A stretch of DNA of 64,000 nt. Origin: Spongiactinospora rosea (GTDB taxonomy: Bacteria > Actinomycetota > Actinomycetes > Streptosporangiales > Streptosporangiaceae). The stretch spans positions 1 through 64,000 of the forward strand of contig NZ_QMEY01000018.1 in assembly GCF_003315795.1 (NCBI RefSeq). Reading direction: 5' to 3'. Positions 41,741 to 50,039 of this stretch are shown piece after piece. The notes beneath the pieces were generated by a model. The model was not told the origin of the DNA. It did no database searches and saw nothing but the letters and a program-made list of their open reading frames with translations. A program made the position numbers and the translations under genes. The stretch's first letter is position 1, and every line of letters starts with the position of its first letter.

Positions 41741-42649
41741 TTGCATGACGTGGACGCTGAGCTGGAAGCAGTAGCAGCTCATCTGCTGGCGCTTGACTGC
41801 AGCGGAAGAAGAATGGGGGGTGCGATCAGGCGTACTTTTGACATGCTGTTGGACGGGCAGCATACTGGACGTTTTCGCTGGGAACAGCTCCACAAGACAG
41901 AAAAGACGCACTGCGGAACTCTGGTTGAAATCAACCTGCAGCGTGAGTTCGATTTCGCCGACGGCGAGATACTGGACTATTCCATTGCGAACGCAGAGGT
42001 CGACTGCAAATTTTCTCAGAAGCTGGCCGAGTGGATGATCCCGCCGGAGGCTGTAGGCGGGCTGGTCCTGGGGTTGTGGGCCAATGACTTCGCAGGAAAG
42101 TGGAGCGCCGGTCTTGTCCGGACCACCGCGGAGAACCTCAACTCTGGGAAGAACAGGGATGCCAAACGGACCTTGAGCCAGCGGGGCCGCTCAGCTATTC
42201 GATGGCTATTCAAGGACGCTCCATTGCAGGCCAACATCCTTCTGCATCTGCCCCCACAGGACATCGACGCGATATTTCGGTCGGCGGCTGGGCAGAAGCG
42301 GGTCAATGAGCTCTTCCGCCGGCTCCAGGGACGCCCTATCAGCCGGAACGTAGTGGCTACCGTGGCGATGCAAGAGGACTACATGAAGCGGGTCCGCGGC
42401 AACGGTGGGGCTCGTACGACACTGCGGGACGAGGGGATCGTCATCTTCGGCCAATACCAGAGGCACTCCGAGATCGCTCTCGCTCTTGGCCTGCCACCGA
42501 TCGGTCCGGGCGAGTCGATGAGTGTCCGGCTCGCCCGCCGGCGACCGCACCATGAAGGTGCTGCTTCTGCCGCGATCGACGGTGAGCGTTGGGTGGTCGC
42601 TGGCTCTAGCGATCCGCCGGAGCGCGCCCCACTGCTGCCCCGGATCTGA
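41741..42649 (+). CDS. NaeI-family type II restriction endonuclease
   Basis: The 302-residue protein (NaeI is about 317) carries the diagnostic block RTFDMLLDGQHTGRFRWEQLHKTEKTHCGTLVEINLQREF, the catalytic EILDYS...EVDCKFSQK (acidic residues and Lys of the endonuclease site), and the C-terminal MQEDYMKRVRGNGGARTTLRDEGIVIFGQY DNA-binding domain. NaeI cuts GCC/GGC and needs a second effector site. The start is uncertain: TTG at 41741 (GGAG 9 nt upstream) or GTG at 41750; the frame is open back to 41624. The cognate methyltransferase lies 0.9 kb downstream. Confidence 0.88.
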   Translation: MHDVDAELEAVAAHLLALDCSGRRMGGAIRRTFDMLLDGQHTGRFRWEQLHKTEKTHCGTLVEINLQREFDFADGEILDYSIANAEVDCKFSQKLAEWMIPPEAVGGLVLGLWANDFAGKWSAGLVRTTAENLNSGKNRDAKRTLSQRGRSAIRWLFKDAPLQANILLHLPPQDIDAIFRSAAGQKRVNELFRRLQGRPISRNVVATVAMQEDYMKRVRGNGGARTTLRDEGIVIFGQYQRHSEIALALGLPPIGPGESMSVRLARRRPHHEGAASAAIDGERWVVAGSSDPPERAPLLPRI

Positions 42650-42933
42650 TCCCTGGCTAGCCGCTAAACGGTGCCGTTACCAGCCAAACGACAGCTTCTG
42701 TAACCTGTCGATGGTGGGGGCATTTATCGGCGTGGTCGCTGGGGCGAAGAGGGCTGCGGCGTACCATGGTGCAAGAGGTGCAGCGGGTGGCTTGCCAGCG
42801 CTCACTCAGGGTGGCCGGCAAGAGGCGGCCGATCGTTCGGCCAGTGGCTTGCTGGGTGAGGCGATCAGCGGCAATTGCCGCGTTTGGGTGAAGCACTGGG
42901 ATGCTTTACCGTCGCTCTGGGAGAGACCATGCC
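42650..42933. other. Non-coding gap between endonuclease and Vsr genes
   Basis: No convincing gene is seen in these 284 bp. A 41-codon frame at 42766-42891 (VQEVQRVACQRSLRVAG...) exists without a good ribosome site. The segment lies between converging genes and may be residue of a lost gene. Confidence 0.4.
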
Positions 42934-43479
42934 TCAGCCAGGGTGATTTTGGCGGCGGCTATCGCTAACCTCGCTCGTATGTTCGGGCTCAGGGCGCAGT
43001 GCCGTGACCACGGCCTCGACGGCTGTCGTCAGCGGCTCATGCTCCCAGAGGCGGACCACCTTCCAGCCGGCTGCCTCCAGTGCGGCGTTGACGGTCTGAT
43101 CGCGTTCCATGTTCCGGCGCAGTTTCGGCGTCCAGTACCACTCGTTGGTTGTGGGCTGACGGCCGTGATCGGGGCATACATGCCAGAAGCATCCGTCGAC
43201 GAAGACTGCGACCTTCCGGGCGGTGAACACGATATCCGGCCGGACCTTCACCTTCTCGAGATCGATCCGCAGGTCCTTCCGGTACCGGTAGCCCAGCCGA
43301 TGGAGCGCGCTCCGGAGTACCACCTCCGGCTTGGTGTTGGCCCGGCGGTTGGCCTGCATGTTCTTCGACCGGCCTTCGTTGAGCGGTGCGGGGTAGAGCC
43401 CCTGCTCATGGGCCTGCATCCTGGCTTGAAGTCGTCTGTGCTCAGACAAATCTGGTGTCCCGATAGGCTCACGGCTCAC
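42934..43479 (-). CDS. vsr: Very short patch repair endonuclease
   Basis: This 181-residue protein is a Vsr nickase that cuts 5' of T:G mismatches made by deamination of 5-methylcytosine. The conserved core is SKNMQANRRANTKPEVVLRSALHRLGYRYRKD, RPDIVFTARKVAVFVDGCFWHVCPDHG, and the YWTPKLRRNMERDQ segment; the FVDGCFWHxC region holds catalytic Asp and zinc ligands. It has an N-terminal extension of about 35 residues. The GTG start has GGAG 7 nt upstream and is divergent from the methyltransferase (67-bp gap), fitting its repair role. Confidence 0.94.
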   Translation of the reverse strand: MSREPIGTPDLSEHRRLQARMQAHEQGLYPAPLNEGRSKNMQANRRANTKPEVVLRSALHRLGYRYRKDLRIDLEKVKVRPDIVFTARKVAVFVDGCFWHVCPDHGRQPTTNEWYWTPKLRRNMERDQTVNAALEAAGWKVVRLWEHEPLTTAVEAVVTALRPEPEHTSEVSDSRRQNHPG

Positions 43480-43546
43480 TGTCTTCTCCGAGAAGATACA
43501 ACTGCCCGGCGGCCCGCGCGGCTACCAGATCACGAAAGGGGTCCCT

Positions 43547-44818
43547 GTGACCGAGCAACCACTTCGCGTCATCGAGATCTGTGCCGGGGCCGGTGGCCAG
43601 TCGCTGGGGCTCGAGAAGGCAGGATTCGAACACGAGCTCGCCATCGAGCTGGACGAGAACGCCGTCAACACACTGAGGCACAACAGGCCACGGTGGAAGG
43701 TTCTGCACGGAGATGTCGCGGACACGTCTGTCTGGAAGCCTGCTGACTATGCCCCCAGAGAGCCGGGACAACGCCCAATTGATCTGCTGGCAGGAGGGGT
43801 TCCCTGCCCGCCGTTCTCTATAGCTGGAAAGCAACTGGGCGCAAACGACGAACGCGATCTGTTCGCCTGGGCGGTAGAGCAGGTGAACGTACTTAAGCCT
43901 CGCGCAGTACTCCTGGAGAACGTACGCGGGCTGAGTATGCCACGATTCGCCGGATACCGGCAGCATGTTCTGGACCGCCTCCAGGAGTTTGGGTATGCGG
44001 CGGAGTGGCGTCTTTTGCAGGCCGCGGACTTCGGAGTGCCGCAACTCCGGCCGCGATTCGTGCTGGTTGCTATGCAGCGCGAGTACTTCGCGCATTTTCA
44101 CTGGCCTGAGCCTGCCGGTGAGCCGCCCACAGTCGGCGAGGTCCTGCTGCCGCTGATCTCCGCCAGAGGCTGGAAAGAAGCTGAGGCCTGGGCCAAAGTG
44201 GCGAGCGGCATAGCGCCGACAATCGTGGGCGGATCCAAGAAGCACGGTGGTGCGGATCTTGGCCCGACGCGTGCCAAGCGGGCGTGGGCCGCATTGGGAG
44301 TGGACGCGCTCGGAGTCGCGAACGAGCCCCCAGCACCTGATGACACCTTTCCTGTAGGCCCCAAGCTCACCTGCGAGATGGTCGCGCGAATACAGGGCTG
44401 GGACGGGGATGAGTTCGACTGGACGTTCACTGGCAAGAAGACCTCGACCTATCGGCAGATCGGCAATGCATTTCCGCCGCCAGTCGCCAAGGCACTTGGT
44501 TTGGCGATCGCCGCCGCGCTGAACCGCACGGCTCCGCAGCGAGAGCTAGACCGGGATAGCGAGCACGACCCTGTGTATCGGGCACTTCGCGACCGGGGTG
44601 ACTTCATGACCGCAGCGCAGATCGCCCGGGCCGTCGGCAAGGAGTTGGAGCCGCATGAGCTTGAGCACACGATAAGCTTGCTGAGCCGTGACTTTCATAT
44701 AGATATCAGCGATAAGACGCCAGTAGCTTATAAAATCGGCGATTTCAAGGGTTTCCTGGGACAGGACGACCACGTCAGGCACTCGTTGTTCGAGAAATCC
44801 CGGAGTCGCATCAGCTAA
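43547..44818 (+). CDS. DNA (cytosine-5) methyltransferase, cognate of the NaeI-like enzyme
   Basis: This 423-residue protein has C5-methylase motifs in order: I EICAGAGGQSLGLEKAG (about 10-26), IV GGVPCPPFSIAG with catalytic Cys, VI LLENVRG, VIII QLRPRFVLV, and X TSTYRQIGNAFPPPVAKALG. The target recognition region lies between about 190 and 290. A C-terminal extension of about 80 residues after motif X (EHDPVYRALRDRGDFMTAAQIARAVG) looks like an added helix-turn-helix, possibly for autoregulation as in some R-M methylases. The target is presumably GCCGGC. GTG start with GAAAGGGG. Confidence 0.93.
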   Translation: MTEQPLRVIEICAGAGGQSLGLEKAGFEHELAIELDENAVNTLRHNRPRWKVLHGDVADTSVWKPADYAPREPGQRPIDLLAGGVPCPPFSIAGKQLGANDERDLFAWAVEQVNVLKPRAVLLENVRGLSMPRFAGYRQHVLDRLQEFGYAAEWRLLQAADFGVPQLRPRFVLVAMQREYFAHFHWPEPAGEPPTVGEVLLPLISARGWKEAEAWAKVASGIAPTIVGGSKKHGGADLGPTRAKRAWAALGVDALGVANEPPAPDDTFPVGPKLTCEMVARIQGWDGDEFDWTFTGKKTSTYRQIGNAFPPPVAKALGLAIAAALNRTAPQRELDRDSEHDPVYRALRDRGDFMTAAQIARAVGKELEPHELEHTISLLSRDFHIDISDKTPVAYKIGDFKGFLGQDDHVRHSLFEKSRSRIS

Positions 44819-44839
44819 CAGCCATGGGCACCCGCAGGA

Positions 44840-45535
44840 TCAGTCCTCCAGTGCGTCGAGGACTTCCTTCCGGGCCTCTTCTGGCAGACGCCGATAGCTG
44901 CTCCACGCCCGCTCAAGAGGAGTCGAGCCACGGCGGCCCCGTTCGATCCAGCGCCTGAGACGGCGCTGGTCGTGGGCTTCGAGCGTCTTGATGTCAGCGA
45001 GTACTTCATCAGCTCGGGCGGGCACGCCGAGGTCGCCGGCGCGGCAGCGCTTACACTGCGTGGCGAGCAGCATGCTCTCACTGCCGTCTGGAAGGATGGC
45101 AGCGACTCGCGTGACCGACAGGACGGCCGTCTGGTTGGAGTCATCGAGATACGGCTCGCCGCCGGAGATCCCGCAGATTGTGCACATGTAATCGTCACGT
45201 TGCAGGATGGCCTGCTTCTCCTTGGCCGAAATCGCCTTGCTGGGCGCAGCGGCACGGCGCGCGGCAGGATCCCACACCGGTACGCCGGCTTCAACGAAGC
45301 GCTGGTCCTCCGCGGTCAGTGTCGCGTCCTCAGTGTTGGTCAGGATGACCCAGCCGTAGTCACGAAGGTCGCGCACCCGCCGGTCCACCTGCGAGATGCC
45401 TGGGAACGCCGCACGGAGCTGGCCTTTGGTGAAGGTATTGCCCTCGCCGACAACCTGGGTGAGCCAAAGAGCGGCCCTGACCATGGTGCCGGCGTTGTGA
45501 TCTGGGTCGTTCCAGGCGCGGGGGGGCATATCCAT
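44840..45535 (-). CDS. HNH-like zinc protein of the defence island (degenerate nuclease motif)
   Basis: This is a 231-residue protein. The N-terminal winged-helix-like part (GEGNTFTKGQLRAAFPGISQVDRRVRDLRDYGWVI) is followed by a HNH-type zinc pair, CTIC and CKRC, about 45 residues apart. In HNH nucleases a His precedes the P..GG segment; here the matching segment is VTRVAAILPDGSESMLLATQCKRC, with Thr where the His is expected, so cleavage ability is doubtful. The ATG at 45535 has AAGGAAG upstream. It is divergent from the ParB-like operon with a 108-bp gap. Confidence 0.75.
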   Translation of the reverse strand: MDMPPRAWNDPDHNAGTMVRAALWLTQVVGEGNTFTKGQLRAAFPGISQVDRRVRDLRDYGWVILTNTEDATLTAEDQRFVEAGVPVWDPAARRAAAPSKAISAKEKQAILQRDDYMCTICGISGGEPYLDDSNQTAVLSVTRVAAILPDGSESMLLATQCKRCRAGDLGVPARADEVLADIKTLEAHDQRRLRRWIERGRRGSTPLERAWSSYRRLPEEARKEVLDALED

Positions 45536-45615
45536 TGCTTCCTTTTCTCCAGGCGCAACATGAGGATCATCCTGGGCGCTGGCTGCGCTCTCTATCATGA
45601 TGCCTGGAGTTCTGT

Positions 45616-45633
45616 ATCACCTGGATCACCTGG
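45616..45633. repeat. Tandem 9-bp repeat at the operon promoter
   Basis: ATCACCTGG occurs twice in immediate succession and runs into the ribosome site of the ParB-like gene. It lies in the divergent region shared with the HNH-like gene and may be an operator. Confidence 0.5.
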
Positions 45634-45643
45634 AGGCGACGGC

Positions 45644-47053
45644 ATGGCTGTGAGATTCGGTGTCCCTCCCGAGGGCGAGAAGATCCGCAGCTTGGTGGAG
45701 GAACGCCTGAGGCAGGCCATGTCCGAGGACTCCGCCAAGATCACGGTTGACTGGCGCGGCGAGCAGCGGCACCTCTACGTGATCTCGATGCCCGTTGACG
45801 TGCTCTACTTCAACGCCGACACACATCGAATCCGGGCGCAGAGGACCCTGGATCCAAAGCGCAATCGGATCCTGGAGGAAGAGCCCTGGAGCGAGGCAGC
45901 GCAGACATACCTCCATGACCTCCTCCGGCAGAAGGCATCCGACCCGAACCAGACGGACCCCGACTACACAGCTCTGATGGATGAGCTGGAGGACTTCGGG
46001 CAGCGAGAGCCAGGGATCATCAGCCCAGACGGAATCATCGTCGACGGGAACACCCGCTGTGCGGCTCTGCGGGATCTCGGAGTCAAGGACATTCGCGTTG
46101 GCGTACTGCCCGCCGACACCTCGCGCCGGGACATCAACAGCGTCGAACTCGCCCTTCAGCTCCGCAGGGACAAGCGAAGGGACTACTCCTACATCAACCG
46201 CCTCATCGCGATCGAGGAGGAACTCGCCAGCGGGCGGCGAGAGGAGGATGTGGCCCGTGACTTCAACATCAAGGTGAAGACTCTGCGGGCCGACCGCTGG
46301 GTCTACCAGATGATTAACGAAGCCATTGAGCGCAGCAGCGTGGACGGTCGTTCGCCGCTCAGGCTGATCGACTTCGAGGAGCATCAGGAAAAGCTCCGGG
46401 AATTGCAGCGGGACTTCGCGAAGAAGGCCGCAGTTGACCCCGACGCCGCCGAACTGCTCAAAGAGGCAAGGCTCGCGATGGTCGTGCTCAACTACCCGAA
46501 AACTTCACTCCGATATGCGGAGGAAGACTTCCATAGCAGATACCTCGACGAACGCCTGCCCGCCGATCTACGCCCGGCCGTACAGGAGTCTGGCACGGTC
46601 TCGATTCCGGGTTTGCCCGGCGTCACGGTTCAGGATGGTACGGCCGCCGTCAAATCAGCTCGCGCGCTCACCGACCAGCTGCTCCAGGCGGAAGCGGTGA
46701 GAGTAGCGGGCGGCGGGGAGAACTCGGCGGAGGCGGTGGAAGCCAGCCGGTTGATCAAGTCGGCGCGCGAGACATTCGACGTCGCGGTGAAGCTGGCCGG
46801 CCAGAACGCTCAGTTCGAGAAGCGCAAGGTCGCCGTCCAGGAACGGCTGACCGATGCCGCTGACTACGTGAGACAGTGTGCCGCGGAATTCGCCGACGCG
46901 AAGTCCAAGCGCGCGCTGGATGAGGACGCTTTCGACGATGCGCTGCTGGAACTGCGTGACAGCCTGGCCCGGCTGGCCCGGCAGGCGGGCCGCACCTTCA
47001 GCTCGCCGGGCGATGGCGTGGAGTGGCTGCTGGCAGTGACGCGGGAAGACTGA
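45644..47053 (+). CDS. ParB-like (ParB/Sulfiredoxin-fold) protein of a candidate defence operon
   Basis: This is a 469-residue protein. Residues about 50-160 form a ParB-type nucleotide-binding fold: VDVLYFNADTHRIRAQR leads in and GIISPDGIIVDGNTRCAALRDLG (about 124-146) is the signature G-(N/D)-x-R region. A helix-turn-helix follows (about 185-215, REEDVARDFNIKVKTLRADRWVYQ), then a long helical and coiled C-terminus. ParB folds bind CTP/ATP and DNA; related folds occur in DNA-modification defence systems. GGAGG lies 8 nt before the ATG. The stop overlaps the helicase start (TGATG). No ParA partner, so not a segregation protein. Confidence 0.82.
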   Translation: MAVRFGVPPEGEKIRSLVEERLRQAMSEDSAKITVDWRGEQRHLYVISMPVDVLYFNADTHRIRAQRTLDPKRNRILEEEPWSEAAQTYLHDLLRQKASDPNQTDPDYTALMDELEDFGQREPGIISPDGIIVDGNTRCAALRDLGVKDIRVGVLPADTSRRDINSVELALQLRRDKRRDYSYINRLIAIEEELASGRREEDVARDFNIKVKTLRADRWVYQMINEAIERSSVDGRSPLRLIDFEEHQEKLRELQRDFAKKAAVDPDAAELLKEARLAMVVLNYPKTSLRYAEEDFHSRYLDERLPADLRPAVQESGTVSIPGLPGVTVQDGTAAVKSARALTDQLLQAEAVRVAGGGENSAEAVEASRLIKSARETFDVAVKLAGQNAQFEKRKVAVQERLTDAADYVRQCAAEFADAKSKRALDEDAFDDALLELRDSLARLARQAGRTFSSPGDGVEWLLAVTRED

Positions 47054-48885
47054 TGCTGGAAGCCGTGCAGAAGAACAGCCTGGAGATCGGTTTCGGCGAT
47101 GGCGTCGCCAGAGCACGCCTGCATGCCCGAGGTGATCGCGAAGATGATCTGAGGAGACTGGCGCTCAAGTTCCGCACCGGCATTCAGCGCAGGGCCGGCA
47201 TTCTTGAGGTTGACGTCGATGACCTGTTGGTGAATCTTGTCGCCCTCACGTCCTGGCCTGAGCCGGCCACGGTTGTCTGGGACCCCCAACTCGCACAGCT
47301 AGCGGCCGACTCCGCGGCTGATGCCCAGGCGATGGGCGAAAGAATCGAAAGCGGTAAGCCTCCCGCCGAGGTCGCTGTTGAGGATGTCCCGCAGTTCCTG
47401 GGAGCTTCGTGGAAAGGTGGCCTCACCAGCTTCCAGCTTCGCGACATCGCCCGCTTGCTGTCACTCAGACACGGAGCCAACTTCTCGGTTCCCGGAGCTG
47501 GCAAGACCCGCGTCGCATTGGCGGTTTTCAACGCCCTTCGCAGCAAGGGGGTTGACCGCCTTCTGATCATCGGCCCGAAGTCCTGCTACGAGTCGTGGCT
47601 CTTCGAGAACCAGGAATGCCTCACCGAGCCGCTGCGCATGGAGGTCTACGGAAAGGAGAACGACCCGTCCGCCGAGGCGCTGCTCGTCAACTATGAGCGC
47701 CTGCGCTTCGACGGCGTGGCGAACGACCTCGGCCAGTGGCTGTCGGCACGACCATCGATGCTGCTGCTTGATGAGGCGCACCGGATGAAGCTCGGCGCCG
47801 ATGGAGCATATGGCGGAGCGTGCCTGGCGCTCGGCCCAAGAGCCAAACACCGCCTCATCCTCACGGGTACGCCGGCCCCCAACGGCCCCAGGGACCTGGA
47901 GAACCTCTTCGGATTCGTATGGCCGGGCCATGGGCGCCAGAAGGTCATCCAGGCGGTTGCCGGGGGAGACCTCGCGGCGGCGAGCAGAGTGCTGCGCCCC
48001 CTGTTCACCCGGACGACAAAGGGTGAACTCGGCCTTCCCCCGGTGACGACGACCCTCCGCACGGTGGCGATGCCACTGCTGCACAAGGAGATCTACGACG
48101 CGCTTCTGGGCCGGTTCTCCGCGCGAGCCGCTGGATCCGAGGACGACTTTCTCGCGCTCGGCAGAATCGTCGTCTACATGCTCATGGCCGCGACCAGCCC
48201 GGCCTTCCTCGCGGTCGGCACCACTCGTTATGAGCCGCTCGACTACCGTGTACCGCCCCTGACGATTCCTGAGGGCTCAACCCTGTCGGCACTGATGCAC
48301 GACTTGCCCAGCTACGAGATGTCGCCCAAGTATCAGGAAGTGCTCGCCATTGTCGCCAGCAATGCCGCGAAGGGGCGCAAGACGCTGGTCTGGTCGACGT
48401 TCATCCGGAGCCTGAACACCTTGCAGCGGATGCTGGCTTCGTTCCAGCCGGCCATGGTGCACGGGGGGACGGAGGACCGGGAGGCTGAGATTGCCCGGTT
48501 CAGGAAAGACCCCTCGTGTATGGTCCTGCTCTCCAACCCCGCCACCCTCGGCGAGGGCATCAGCCTCCATCACGAGTGCCACGACGCTGTGTATGTCGAT
48601 CGTGACTTCGCAGCCGGCCGCTTTTTGCAGAGCCTTGACCGTATTCACCGGCTGGGACTGGCACCCGATACGCAGACCCGGATAACGGTCCTGGCCTCCG
48701 AGGGAACAATCGACGAAGTCGTCGAGCAGCGCCTGGCGGAGAAGCTCGTTTTCATGGGCAGCATCCTGGACGACCCAGCCGTACGTGAACTCGGAGACCT
48801 CTACGAGGAGCCGGCCGCCGGAGCCGGACTCGACCATCGTGACCTGCAGGCGTTGATGGGTCACCTCCATGCCGCTACCGCCTGA
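47053..48885 (+). CDS. SNF2-type DEAD/DEAH helicase or translocase
   Basis: The 610-residue SF2 ATPase has an N-terminal specific domain (1-125), Walker A VPGAGKT at 146-152, Walker B DEAH at 240-243, and motif III LTGTPAPNGP. The second RecA lobe has MVHGGTEDREAEIARF, SNPATLGEGISLHHE and QSLDRIHRLG (motif VI). The RIHRLG ending is typical of SNF2 translocases such as those in DISARM and Swi2/Snf2 proteins. It probably tracks along double-stranded DNA. It is translationally coupled to the ParB-like gene and overlaps the nuclease gene by 17 bp. Confidence 0.9.
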   Translation: MLEAVQKNSLEIGFGDGVARARLHARGDREDDLRRLALKFRTGIQRRAGILEVDVDDLLVNLVALTSWPEPATVVWDPQLAQLAADSAADAQAMGERIESGKPPAEVAVEDVPQFLGASWKGGLTSFQLRDIARLLSLRHGANFSVPGAGKTRVALAVFNALRSKGVDRLLIIGPKSCYESWLFENQECLTEPLRMEVYGKENDPSAEALLVNYERLRFDGVANDLGQWLSARPSMLLLDEAHRMKLGADGAYGGACLALGPRAKHRLILTGTPAPNGPRDLENLFGFVWPGHGRQKVIQAVAGGDLAAASRVLRPLFTRTTKGELGLPPVTTTLRTVAMPLLHKEIYDALLGRFSARAAGSEDDFLALGRIVVYMLMAATSPAFLAVGTTRYEPLDYRVPPLTIPEGSTLSALMHDLPSYEMSPKYQEVLAIVASNAAKGRKTLVWSTFIRSLNTLQRMLASFQPAMVHGGTEDREAEIARFRKDPSCMVLLSNPATLGEGISLHHECHDAVYVDRDFAAGRFLQSLDRIHRLGLAPDTQTRITVLASEGTIDEVVEQRLAEKLVFMGSILDDPAVRELGDLYEEPAAGAGLDHRDLQALMGHLHAATA

Positions 48886-49714
48886 GTCCATACTGCGCGC
48901 CGCTGCCCGCTGGCTGGAAAGGCTCCCAGCCAGCGGGCACAAGCGATGCCGGGCCCTGTTTTCCGCGCATCCGGACTTCAGCGACTTCACCCCGACCCAG
49001 TACGACGTGGCCTACAACTGGCTCAGGGAGGCTGGGCTGCTCGAGCGTGTGGCCGAGCCCGGCCCTGTCCCTCAGAGAATTTTCGAAGCGGCCGTGCTTG
49101 GCCTGCCTTGGTTTCAGGACGCGGACATCCTCGTGCAAGACCCTGGCGAACTACCGGAGGATGCTCTTACAGCAGCCGAAGCCCTGGGCATCGACCGTGG
49201 ACAAGCCTTCCGGCATGTCCACGCGCTCTGGGGCAAGGTTGATCTGGAACAGCGGGAGAGGATCGGCGCGGCAGGTGAAACCGCGCTGGTCAAACTGCTG
49301 GAAGGTTCGGTAGACGCTCAGATCAGGCACGTCTCGCAGGCTTCCGATGGGCATGGGTACGACATCGAAGTAGCAGGCACATCCTGCTGGCTGCACATCG
49401 AGGTGAAGACTACGCCCCGCCGGCAACGCATTACGGTTTTCCTGTCCCGGCATGAGTACGAGACCATGATCCGTGATCCCGCCTGGCAACTTGTGGCTGT
49501 CCGCTTGTCCGCCAACTTGGAGATTGAGGCGGTCTGTTCGGTGCCCCGAGAGTGGATCGCGCAGAACACACCACGTGACCGGGTGGTTAGCGGGCGATGG
49601 GAGTCATGCCGTCTGACTGTTCCGCTCAGTGAGATCGCCAACGGTATTACCAGGCTGATGTCACTCTTGTACGATGACGCGTCCCCGATGATCGACGGTA
49701 CCGCTGGATGGTGA
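48869..49714 (+). CDS. DUF3883-type protein, PD-(D/E)XK-like nuclease candidate
   Basis: This 281-residue protein has an N-terminal helical region (winged-helix-like, HPDFSDFTPTQYDVAYNWLREAGLLER) that may bind DNA. Residues about 135-215 form the DUF3883 fold (GETALVKLLEG...SDGHGYDIEVAGTSCWLHIEVKTT). The GYDIE...IEVK pattern supplies Asp, Glu and Lys in PD-(D/E)XK order, so an endonuclease is likely by fold, not proven. It overlaps the helicase gene by 17 bp and must be produced with it. It is the effector candidate of the operon. Confidence 0.82.
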   Translation: MPLPPESILRAAARWLERLPASGHKRCRALFSAHPDFSDFTPTQYDVAYNWLREAGLLERVAEPGPVPQRIFEAAVLGLPWFQDADILVQDPGELPEDALTAAEALGIDRGQAFRHVHALWGKVDLEQRERIGAAGETALVKLLEGSVDAQIRHVSQASDGHGYDIEVAGTSCWLHIEVKTTPRRQRITVFLSRHEYETMIRDPAWQLVAVRLSANLEIEAVCSVPREWIAQNTPRDRVVSGRWESCRLTVPLSEIANGITRLMSLLYDDASPMIDGTAGW

Positions 49715-49727
49715 GTGGCCGCCGACG

Positions 49728-50039
49728 CTACCGGGTCACCGGCCCAGGTTCATCCCCAGGCCCAGCGGCTCTGCTCCATATGTGTTCAAACTCCGCCCTG
49801 GTGATCGTCGACGCGGAGAACTCCTCCTGCGCATCGATCTCCTCCACCGGACCAATCGGCACTTCGCTCAGCCCGGTTGCCGCAGTCTCCGTCTCAGCGT
49901 CTGCCCGCTCCAGCCGCTCATCACGGAACACCTGAACCTTCCGCAGCTCGTAGCCTTCATCGTCTATCTCGCTGTAGAGCTTTACCGGTTCCTCAGGAAA
50001 ATCGTGGTGCCACTCCACCCGGAGGTATCGGATCATCAT
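49728..50039 (-). CDS. DUF6881-like protein, probable immunity partner of the HYD1 toxin
   Basis: This 103-residue acidic protein opens with MIRYLRVEWHHDFPEEPVKLYSEIDDEGYELRKVQVFRDERLERAD, the pattern of DUF6881 proteins. An acidic tail (GPVEEIDAQEEFSASTITRAEFEHIWSRA) follows. It is encoded directly downstream of, and overlapping by 47 bp, the HYD1 toxin-like gene, so it is the natural antidote candidate. GGGGAG precedes the start. Function is inferred from position. Confidence 0.75.
   Translation of the reverse strand: MMIRYLRVEWHHDFPEEPVKLYSEIDDEGYELRKVQVFRDERLERADAETETAATGLSEVPIGPVEEIDAQEEFSASTITRAEFEHIWSRAAGPGDEPGPVTR

Noticed and set aside
42766..42891. 41-codon frame between the NaeI-like and Vsr genes
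   Set aside because: No ribosome site and no recognisable feature; kept only as a note in the gap.
45644..49714. DISARM or Dnd/Ssp phosphorothioation system
   Set aside because: No DrmA, DrmB (DUF1998) or PLD protein, and no DndC/D/E or SspB-D genes; only the helicase type and the C5 methylase are shared.
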